From: Phytophthora hibernalis
Taxonomy: Eukaryota > Oomycota > Peronosporomycetes > Peronosporales > Peronosporaceae
NCBI GenBank assembly: GCA_012656075.1
Contig: JAAKBF010000035.1
Location: 62,001 to 126,000 of the forward strand
Length of the DNA: 64,000 nt
Direction: 5' to 3'
Shown here: positions 55,620 through 64,000 of the stretch, one piece after another
Position numbering within the stretch: position 1 is the stretch's first letter
Layout: each line of letters begins with the position of its first letter
Program-made: the position numbers and the translations under genes
The notes under the pieces: model-generated
What the model saw: the letters and a program-made list of their open reading frames with translations, nothing else
The model's database searches: none
Told to the model about the DNA's origin: nothing

Positions 55620-56209
55620 GATTGATCTGGGGCGCAGTCGTGAAGGAGTCCGGCGCTTTTGGTAAGTGAGGATTGAAATTCTGATACCGGTAATCCAATA
55701 AGGACTCCAAGATGGGATCCGTTGATACCACCCTTTGCTGCATTAGCGTACCGGTACAGTAGTGGCGTCTACATGTACATGTACAGTACGGTAAGACTGG
55801 AGACCAACCACTGCGACAGAACGTGGTGTTTTTCTTACCGTACATGGTACAGCAAATCATGACTTGACACATGTTAAGTTTTAACCTACACAGACTACAG
55901 ACAAAAATGTACGCGTTAGAGGACCAGCGGACCTCTAACATCCTCTTACAATTTTCCTTTTGGTCAAAACTCCAACATGGAGTCGACACGGACGGGACAC
56001 GCATGACTTATGGGACCGCTGCGGACCTACGAACACATCCCCAGAATGTTGGCAGATAATCATGGCAAACATAAATTTTATTTTTCCAATCACAACCTCC
56101 TAATTAAATATGGCGTGTTTTGCTGTCGTTTTCAAATCTCAACCTTAACTATGGTGGATGCCGTTCATAAGGTGGCGCATTTGCCGGTCGTTGTCTGTAC
56201 TGAATAATG
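55620..56209. other. Intergenic upstream of the effector
   Basis: No gene supported. There is a palindromic stretch GTTAGAGGACC…GGACCTCTAAC near 55914-55940, and a lone pogo-end-like GTCGTTGTCTG followed by TA at 56187-56199. Confidence 0.5.
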
Positions 56210-56436
56210 TACCGTATTTATCGGATCGAGTGATACATACGGCTCGAGTGAGACAACAAATCATTTAAGGGTGACACTCCCTCCGGTTCGAATAAATTGT
56301 CAGTGCTTACTAATTGTGATTTAAATATACCGGAGGCGGATGCCACGAAAGCAAATCGATAGCAAAAACGACACCAATTCGCAAACATTTTCTTTTCACA
56401 TGTTAGAACGTGTCACTCGATCCGATAAATACGGTA
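56210..56436. mobile_element. MITE with perfect 24-bp inverted ends
   Basis: The first 24 bases (TACCGTATTTATCGGATCGA…) at 56210-56233 are the exact complement of 56413-56436. The 227-bp interior has no coding capacity. TA at both tips fits a Tc1/mariner or pogo target site. Confidence 0.85.
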
Positions 56437-58142
56437 TGTATTCAAGGTGAACGACAATGAGTTTTTTGTACGGCAGCGCGACATGAACGCTAAGACCAAC
56501 GACCAAACCGAATATAATGTGTCACACCCCTTGTTGTGAATTCGCCAATATACTATTATAGTACTTGTATTAATCTCGCACTGAAGGTATTCTGTAAATA
56601 AATATCTACAATATAAATAGTCAGTATTTCCTAACTAAGACCTTAAAGGTCTTAGTATTAAATATGATATTACAGTATAATATAGGGCCCACACCATGTT
56701 GTTGTACGATACTTTAATCAATTCATCGCCATTCGCTGATCGATGTCGTTGTGCCGTACACGTTCCTGTATGCACCTGTATTAACCCTTTAATACGTACT
56801 TCGTACTACGTGTACCGGTGTAATACGGTAACCCTTTTATTAATAATAACGTGCGTGAAGACTGAACGCGTACACATCACCTGTGCCCCTTTTACTAGTA
56901 TAATTAATAGTAATAACGTTCGAATCACCTGAAGGGTACGGTACAACACTATGTATATTATGCTTTGCAACCAGTATATTATACTGATTATATGCAATCA
57001 TTCGAGTTTCGATTGGAAACTTTCGAAGCACGATTTTCAGTGGGCACAGCTCAAGATTAACGCCAGATGTTTTTGTAGCGCACAAAGGCAGACGATAAAA
57101 AACGGGTTCATACGGTACGGTGATTTAGAAAATAGTACCCAAATCTACTGGTACAGGATAGCACACAAGGGGGTGGCGACGTGGTTAGCCATACCGTAGC
57201 ACTACTACAATAATAATATGATTACTTTTACCATATTTTATCTCCTTATCGCGAGCGAAGTCAAGCTGGCATTGTAATTCATCTAATCAGGGATAGGTAG
57301 TTGAATCCATATTAATACTTTACACTACTATTAGTTTAGAAATGTTTCTAATTTTATTTATTAGAAACCACAAGTGTTGTCAATAGTAATAACGCAAAGT
57401 TACTGAGGTAGTTATCAAAATAAAGAACTAGTAAGTCAGAGGTCCGCTGCCTCTAAAAAATTTCTGGAAGTGAAAGGGTTAAGCAAATGAATCACACTCT
57501 ACTCGGGAGCGCGAACTCTTGGAGGCTTGTGATGGTCGATGTCATCAGGAATTCTAGCATCAGTTTTGCGACTCGGTATCCCTTTATTATATGGAACTGA
57601 CAAGTGGTACAAAACAACACATCCCCGGGATAAAGGGGGTGAAAGCAACTCGCTCGGCAGGCCGAAACAACGCCTGTGGTTTAAAGATCCGTGTGCGCAG
57701 CACGCGGATTAAACCCAGGACCAAGCAGGGTCAGGTGGAGACTGTGCTCTAACGTAGGTTAGGGGTTTTAGATATGTGCTTGTACTTTTCAAAACGTGTG
57801 CTGTGGTTGCCCAAGTAAATTCCGAGATCGGCAGTTGCAGCCCACCGACCATTTTACAAAATGACCGCAGCAGGGCATCAGCGTTGGCGCACTAGCGCGC
57901 ACCCTGTCTCCTCTTTTAGTGTGGGTGCCAGCGTGGGCGTATGAGCCGGCACCTCGACCACACCCATTGGACTAGAACACTGTGTACATGTGCATCACTA
58001 TTAATATACATCTTGGAGCTAACAGCACGAATGCAAAGTTCTTGGGCCTTTTATTGGCCCCAACACGGTTGGCTCGGGAAGCCAAAATCGTCTTTTCCTT
58101 GCTCGCTATTTCCTGGCACAAATGTGCTCAAGCTGGAACACC
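56437..58142. other. AT-rich intergenic region
   Basis: No convincing gene. Several short frames (56696, 56951, 57941, 57982) lack family features. A hairpin lies at 57673-57719 (CCTGTGGTTTAAAGATCCGT with GCACGCGGATTAAACCCAGG), perhaps part of an old repeat. Confidence 0.5.
57673..57719. repeat. Hairpin-forming inverted repeat
   Basis: Arms of about 20-24 bases (57673-57696 and 57700-57719) pair with a few bulges around a 3-nt loop. Confidence 0.5.
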
Positions 58143-58575
58143 TCATTTTGGAAAAAACACGAATGAGCAAAAACTGTACAATTCATTTTCAAGTTTTAGC
58201 CAATCATAGCTTGTAAATATTTCAGCACAGAACGTGTTCCCCACTTGAAAGACCGCGAGTCCGGCTGCATAGCCAGACTCGTATTCCTTGACTATTTCTG
58301 GTTCGGCGAGCATGCTCCACTGCAAACCTACGAGTGAATTAGAAACGAAAAATACTAGTCCTTGTCTAACCGTTTGGAGAGAGCCACACCGCACTAAAGT
58401 TGCAATATTATAGGCGGCACATATGAGCAGGAAAAGATTGCAGAGCAGCTGAACAACAACATTTGGCGCACGTCCTTTGCGATCCTGAAATTTTGTACTG
58501 CTTTTATTTTAGTAAGAGAATTCATAGTGAAACTCATACCCGCAAAGTCCAAAAACGCGACAAAAGTATCTCCAT
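58143..58575 (-). CDS. Small predicted membrane protein, unknown family
   Basis: Two exons, 58540-58575 and 58143-58484, flank a 55-nt intron (GTATGA…TTTCAG with a TACTAA-like branch site). They join to exactly 125 residues starting MEILLSRFWTLR. The second exon has a strong hydrophobic segment (NVVVQLLCNLFLLICAAYNI) and a weaker one (RQGLVFFVSNSLVGLQW), followed by a soluble part (AEPEIVKEYESGYAAGLAVF). The choice of ATG 58575 depends on the intron; without it the frames are unconnected. I do not recognise the family. The exact frame preservation suggests a real gene or a recent remnant. Confidence 0.45.
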
Positions 58576-58945
58576 TACAGGAATGTTGCTCTTTTGTCCG
58601 TATCAAAAGCGATGCATTCTAATTATATAGGACTTCATTATGGTGAATTGTGACGGCTACGGGATCTTCGATTCCATTCATTTTGGGCGTTATGACGTTA
58701 AAGCAAAACCGCGACTAAGCAATCTACACACGGTTAAAACCGCAAGGACCGGGGCGCCGTTTAACCCTCCAAACCGGGAGCCAAAAGTAAAACTTAAACT
58801 GCATATGCAGCTTAATTTGACTTGACGTATGTATTTAACGGGATAGGGTAAACCAAGTGTACGGTTCGAAGATTTGCTCAGTGGTACAGAGCGGTGCTAA
58901 AACTGCCTTAACCTGCATGACGAAGACGATTCTCTCAGAAATATA

Positions 58946-60491
58946 CAGACAACGACGGTGAAATCTGTACCCCCATAAAAATCCGCACCCCCTGCAGTGG
59001 GACGGACCAAGGCAAGTAAAAAAAAAAAACGAGGCAGCAAATTTTAAACATATTTATCCAATCAGTGTGTTAGAAAATTACTGGTCCGCACGTCGATTTA
59101 TCTCCATCACCCTTTGCATTTTCCCTTTGTGTAGGGAGCCGCCATGACCCCCAAGCATCTTACTCCGTCAAGCAAGAGCGTGAAGCTTTAGACAGCATCA
59201 GTCGTATTGGCTGCATGCCAACGGCTCGAAAGCTCGGCATCCCGTTATCTACGTTGCATGATTGGCGGAGACAAGAGAAGGAATTATTCAGCTTCAAGGG
59301 GCACAGACAAGCAAGACGCTAAAAGGACAGGGTGATAAGGGAATCATAACATTCGGACACGACATGGTGACCTACATGAAGGATCTGCGTCGCGAAAAGG
59401 AGGTACTGCAAACATTATGGTCTGAATGTTTGCAAATTAAATTGACTTCTTTTTTGTATAGTATTTGTGTACAGGAAATATGATTGAATACATAAAACAA
59501 GAGCATCCCACTTGGCTAGAGGCGTATTTAGCGACGAAGTCAAGTGACGAAAGGCGTGTAAACGCATTGATGCGCTTGTGCCAGCGGTTTGAAGCCGGTA
59601 AGAAAACTATCTTTTCTAATATTGAGCTACTTGTTTTAAAAGTGTATTATTAACTTATCTTTTGATATTTCAACATTTTTTTATTTTATAATATGGTGTA
59701 TAGGCATGGGTTTTCAACTCAAAAGCCACAACATTCGAAGAAAAACGAAGCTGTACTACAGCAGACGCATTTAGAATTTGCAATCAAGTTTTGGAGCGAA
59801 TACAGCCATTTTCCTGAAAGTGCTATCTACAACGTCGACGAAACGGCCATTTATTTTGACACTCCACCCCACAAAATATGGGCCCTCAAGGGAGGCGTGG
59901 ATCAGCAAAAGTCAAGCATATGCAGAATAATTCCGGAAGACTCACAGCTGTGCTAACCATTCGGGCTGACGGTACGCTCATTTATTTTACATTTAATTTA
60001 CTGTATACTGAAACTAAGTAACGTTATTTGATTTAGGAAAAAAACTGCCAATACTCTTCATTCTGCGAGGAATACCTGGCGGCACTTTGGAGACAAATGA
60101 GTTGCCTCAGCACTAGTGTCCCCTGTTCCGCCAAACAGCACGTCTGTCTGTAAGCCTCTTGATGTTGGAGTTATGGGTCCACTCAAGAAGAAGCTGACAG
60201 GCGTATGGCTATCAGAAAATATTAATGGTACACGCACCGCGCAGCAAAAGAGACTTACCGCGATCAAGCGCACCATTACAGCATGGGAAGGCATCACAGA
60301 GCACTGTGTTGTGCGTAGCTTTGAAAAGGCAATTCCAAGATATCCTGAAGTCCAAGTATAGGATAAAAATGCTTTTTCACCAATCACAAATAGCGAATCA
60401 CTGATGGGTACGGATTTTTGTCGAGATGCCCCGTTTACTTTTGTATGGCGGATACAGTTCAGTGGGGTACGGATTTCACCGTCGTTGTCTG
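58946..60491 (+). mobile_element. pogo/Tigger-type element with internal deletion
   Basis: Ends beginning CAGACAACGACGGTGAAATC (58946, complement ending at 60491) are flanked by TA. Transposase pieces on the plus strand are ARKLGIPLSTLHDWRRQEKE (CENP-B-like helix-turn-helix), TFGHDMVTYMKDLRREKE, EYIKQEHPTWLEAYLATKSS, SAIYNVDETAIYFDTPPHKI (first catalytic Asp), KLPILFILRGIPGG, then PPNSTSVCKPLDVGVMGPLK. The part between LPQH (60110) and PPNST, which should hold the second Asp (VDNFxSH-type), is missing. Three intron-like gaps interrupt it (59400s, 59600-59700, 59970-60035). Confidence 0.85.
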
Positions 60492-60944
60492 TACTGCATA
60501 CTGCAGTATAGGACGGAAAAGGACGAGACAGTCACCAAAGCCCCCGAACAGAAACAGCACCTTAGCTGTTTCTCATTTTCCAAAATTCGAAATTCAAAAC
60601 TCCCCATACAAATTCCAAATGTCCAAGATGGGGTGTGACCTTTACAGTGTAGCACAAGCGTGTACCCACATTGACAGACTTCTATGTTCTTTACAAAAGT
60701 CAAGTAGTGTGTTTACAGCCGGCGGTGTAATCATCTGAAACAGGTAAATGGGGCAGAATCCATGCGCCGATGATGCATTTCAGGATGAGATATGGGTGAA
60801 GACAGGCACTGATGCAGAAGTTCAACGTACATTGTACGGTACAACCTGAATCCAGCAGATGACGCATTCAAAGAAGCAACAACATGTAATCGATCAATCC
60901 AGAATGTATGCAGCTTAAAGACAGGATAATATGCATCTTAGTGA
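60492..60944. other. Intergenic, 3' flank of the PiggyBac gene
   Basis: No gene supported. No TTAA-flanked PiggyBac end was identified. Confidence 0.45.
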
Positions 60945-63900
60945 CTATGATGTCGTGCGGCGCCTCTTGCTAGACGCCGGCGTCGCTGGTGTTCCAGGCG
61001 TCGATGGAGTACCAAGCACCTCTGCCGCCTTGCGACGCATTCGAATGACCATTGCATTGTCGACCGGGATCAGCATTCCATTCATCCATTCCTTGTGCCA
61101 CACATCCCAGCAGGTCATGGCAACCCCGCGCACTTGGCGACGAGCTCTCATGCAAAGGAAGACAGGCCCCTTTCCGTTGCAGTCGCCACAGAAATAGGTC
61201 GTTGTCGAGGCGCGTTGAGTGTCTGTACGAAGCACGGAGCACACCTTGCACATGCGCTGCCGTCGCTTGGCTTGCGTGCCTTCATTGCGCCATTCATTCA
61301 CCTGACGAGCAGCGTGTACGGTTGTCAGACTGGCTCCGGTCTGGATAGACTCGTACGCGGGTGTAACAGGGGGCCGCTGCGTGCCGAATGTGTTGGCCTC
61401 ATTCATGTCCGTCGCCTGCAGCCGACAGAGCTGTAAATGTAACTTCTTCATAAACTTCACGTGAGTCAAAGGGCGAGATTCCTTGTTCTTGTGGTATGCC
61501 TTGTGAACTATGTATCCATTCACTATCGCCAAGTCAATCAAACCCAGCGCCAGCGACTTGTAGTACTTTTGAACCTCAGCGCGTGCTGGAGTGAGTATCT
61601 CTGGAGCCGCAACTGATCGTGGACGTCCACGCACCCCATGAACGCGTGATAGTCTTTCACGACTCGAGGACATGGGACCTCCGCTTGTGTCGCACCATCT
61701 TGTCGTGTGACTCGATCCAAATCCAGGCCACCTCCAGTGCAGAGGAAATGAACAGGGCGCGAATCCCACCAGCTAATAGCCTTCATGCTCGGTACAAGCT
61801 TAGATATAGCCATCTTGAATGACCCACGCTCGATTTCAGCGGGACGAGTTTTCTTCTTCTCAATTACACGTTTGCAATATCACAACCGGTTCGTCATGAT
61901 CGTCCCCACACAGTAAAATCCCATGAGCAGTAGTTGGATAGCTAAAGCCACCGATGTGTAGAAGCGATCAATGACGACCAGTCTCACGCCCACCCTCTTA
62001 GCGTCTGGCCCAAAGGCAGCGGGCCCCGATTTCATATCGGGGTTATGTGCATCACTGGCGTGTTGCTTTTTGTTACAATATACCTCAAACCTGACGATAT
62101 ACAGCATATGAAAAAATTAAACGTCAGCTAAAACTGCATAATGCATTTTAATTCAAAGTCAAGGCCCAAAAAAGCTTACCGGATGCAGTACGCGGTTACT
62201 GCACTGCACAACATGAAGAGCTTGGTGCCCCATTTGTGGGGCTTGTCCTTCATGTACACGCGCATTTTGTTGAAGGACGAGCGGCTCGGTAAGACAGCTT
62301 CGTCAAAAGCTAGGTGTGGTGGTGCAACATATCCACGCGCAAACGTGCGTTGAAGAACCTCTACCAACTTGCGGATCTTTCAGGCGCGGTCGGTCCGTGC
62401 TCGAGGGTCGGTGTTTGGGTTGAAGTGAAGGTTGCGTGATATCTCCATGAATCGATCCCGTGCAAGCACTGAGCCAAAGCACCCGCTCGAGATCGCACCC
62501 TTGTCAGTAGTCTTCCAGTGATTAGCAAGTTTTTCACGATTGGGGGCGATTGTCCGTGCTATCAGCAACCCAACAAATTGACACAACTCGTGTGGTAGGA
62601 CCGGTTTCATTCCTTCCAATTCTTGCTGGATGTCGCGCCTCGTCTTTCTTCGAAGCTCCGAATTCAACCGCTGCTTTCTTCGATACCGTCGATACGATTC
62701 ATCAATTCGCATTGGCAGCATCTCCCGGTGATATTCATTCGAACATGCAGCGATATGTTGCCACAGCGCGACAGGCATAAAGTAGAAAAACAGCGCAATC
62801 GGCGAGTCTCCTTTTCGCAACACATCGGCGGTAGGTCCCGAGCTGCCTTGGCGAAGTCCTGGATAGCTGGAGATGTTGTCCACCGGCTCGTACGGGGTCA
62901 TCATGTAGGCATAAGTATCTGGCTCAATGACGTCTTCCCCACCCGGACTCCGACATTTCACACAAGACCTCGTTCTTGAGAGGACTTGATCTTCACCACC
63001 AAAGCTACCCAGAAAGTTCTCTGCAAAGAGAACTTCTGCTGCGATCTCCTGCTCGGTCTCTTCAGGATCGTCAAAGCCATCTTCTGGAACAGAGTAAATC
63101 TCGAGGTCCGCGTCCGAGCCGTACTCGCCAGTCTCGATGTCGTCCTTCTCCGCTTCGTCACCCGAATCCATTGCGCCAAATTGAGGCGCGCCATCTCCAT
63201 CTTCCACGAGATTCAAATCGTTGTCGGCTAGCAGCTTGTTGGTAAACGTACTAGCTTCACCGTCATCGTCGCCATCATCTAGAAACGAACCAGCACACTA
63301 AGTCAGTATTCAGGATAAATACAACATAAGATTCAGGATACGATGCAGCAGTATGCAGCATAATATTCAGTGTAGCATTCAGCTTACCGTTTTCTCGATC
63401 ACTTAGTGATTCTGCCGAACGCATGGAGACTTCATCGTTCATCGAGGGAGAATCATGCTCAGAAGAAAGCGGTGTTCCATCTTGAACGTGTGGAGATGTG
63501 GGAATCAGGGAAGCGATTGGGCTGATGCGACGAGTACGACGGGGCGGCGAGCTAGCCATCGGACTCGCCGTACTCATCAATGAACGATGAGTCGGTCGTG
63601 AAGCGCAAGGTCTTCGTTGTGCAGGCCTTGGAGCGGGTGGTGAGGCTGGAGGTCGTTGTGATGTTGCCACCTTCGTATGCGGGCCACGCGGCGCTGCTTC
63701 CACTTGCCCGGGCAGAGGGCGTTCAGGTACGGTAGTAGCAACCGGCTGGGGTACCGCGGCAGCTTGAGCTCGAGCTTCAGCAGTATCAATATCTGCAGCG
63801 TAGTTTTCGCGAACAAGCTGGGCAGCTGCAGCTAACTGTGCATCTCCTGGAGCGCCGATTTGAGCTGGAGCACGACTTCGAAGGACTACATATAGCACAC

Positions 63901-64000
63901 ACACACAGATGTTAGATAATGATGAAGCATGTAAGAATTCAATACAAACGAACTGTTCGCGTAGTATTCGAGCACGGCTTCCTCGCCACGGAAGTAGTCG
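60945..64000 (-). pseudogene. PiggyBac-type transposase gene, 5' end outside the window
   Basis: Exons run from beyond 64000 (DYFRGEEAVLEYY) through a proline-rich exon (63884-63389), an intron at about 63389-63280, the acidic region (VEDGDGAPQFGAMDSGDEAE) and the DDE_Tnp_1_7 domain: PIALFFYFMPVALWQHIA, VLPHELCQFVGLLIARTIAP, HLAFDEAVLPSRSSF (first Asp), VVIDRFYTSVALAIQLL (second Asp), ISWWDSRPVHFLC (third Asp) and FMGCVDVHDQLRLQRYS. An intron of about 79 nt lies at 62100-62178. The C-terminus has a cysteine-rich finger (CKVCSVLR, YFCGDCNGKG) and a PST-rich tail. Two in-frame TGA codons (after ARTDRA near 62381 and after MTNRL near 61880) disable it. A further A-run (61567-61570) needs one base. 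Confidence 0.85.

Noticed and set aside
56187..56199. Second pogo element ending next to the MITE
   Set aside because: Only about 11 bases match the pogo end and no partner end was found upstream.
57661..57730. tRNA-like hairpin
   Set aside because: A single long stem without cloverleaf arms or A/B box sequences; more likely an old repeat.
1..64000. CRISPR arrays, rRNA or bacterial operons
   Set aside because: Introns, eukaryotic gene families and transposons show a eukaryotic nuclear genome; no spaced direct-repeat arrays of CRISPR type were seen.

Overview
The window looks like a piece of an oomycete nuclear genome, most probably a Phytophthora or close relative. The evidence is an intact RXLR-type secreted effector, three Crinkler (CRN) relics with the LFLAK-type head or the CRN P-loop body, short GT-AG introns (about 35 to 90 nt), start sites preceded by the oomycete Inr plus flanking promoter element, and dense DNA transposons (Tc1/mariner, pogo, PIF/Harbinger, hAT, MULE, PiggyBac) with a little LTR-retrotransposon debris.

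Layout. 1-18.9 kb is gene-poor and repeat-rich: a Harbinger relic, a broken SET-domain gene, an unknown broken gene, a MULE relic, a gag fragment beside a ~72-bp tandem repeat, a pectin-lyase relic, a Tc1 element with ~248-bp terminal inverted repeats, two broken ankyrin genes, a SUI1/DENR-like relic, a second Tc1 element split by a probable solo LTR, and a BED-finger hAT-like gene. 19-31.5 kb holds a CRN relic, a P450, three copies of a small DUF7587-like family, a second CRN head, ELP6, a NEK-like kinase, and a kinesin-like gene split by a hAT element with a perfect 8-bp target duplication. 31.7-41 kb is a compact housekeeping block: TRM3/TARBP1 (-), RecQ (+), RNA polymerase III subunit C11 (-) and an Hsp70 with a C-terminal membrane anchor (+). 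41.2-46.1 kb is repeat-rich again: an unknown gene split by a mariner element, a convergent Harbinger transposase plus Myb-like partner, and a third CRN relic. 46.5-54.3 kb is one giant gene, the kinetochore protein Rod/KNTC1. 55-64 kb is AT-rich and sparse, with an RXLR effector, a MITE, a small membrane protein, an internally deleted pogo element and a PiggyBac transposase gene running off the right edge.

A caution runs through the annotation. Many frame breaks, including those in housekeeping genes, are explained by one missing base, usually inside a run of the same base. That pattern points to homopolymer under-calling in the assembly, so a frameshift alone is weak evidence of pseudogenisation here. 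Nonsense codons, large deletions and transposon insertions are better evidence.

The most interesting items are the three-copy DUF7587-like family (conserved YRVRY, PFVSLF and DE motifs suggesting a possible ADP-ribosyltransferase-like layout, each copy with the same core promoter), the lid-less tail-anchored Hsp70, and the nested or precisely delimited transposon insertions.
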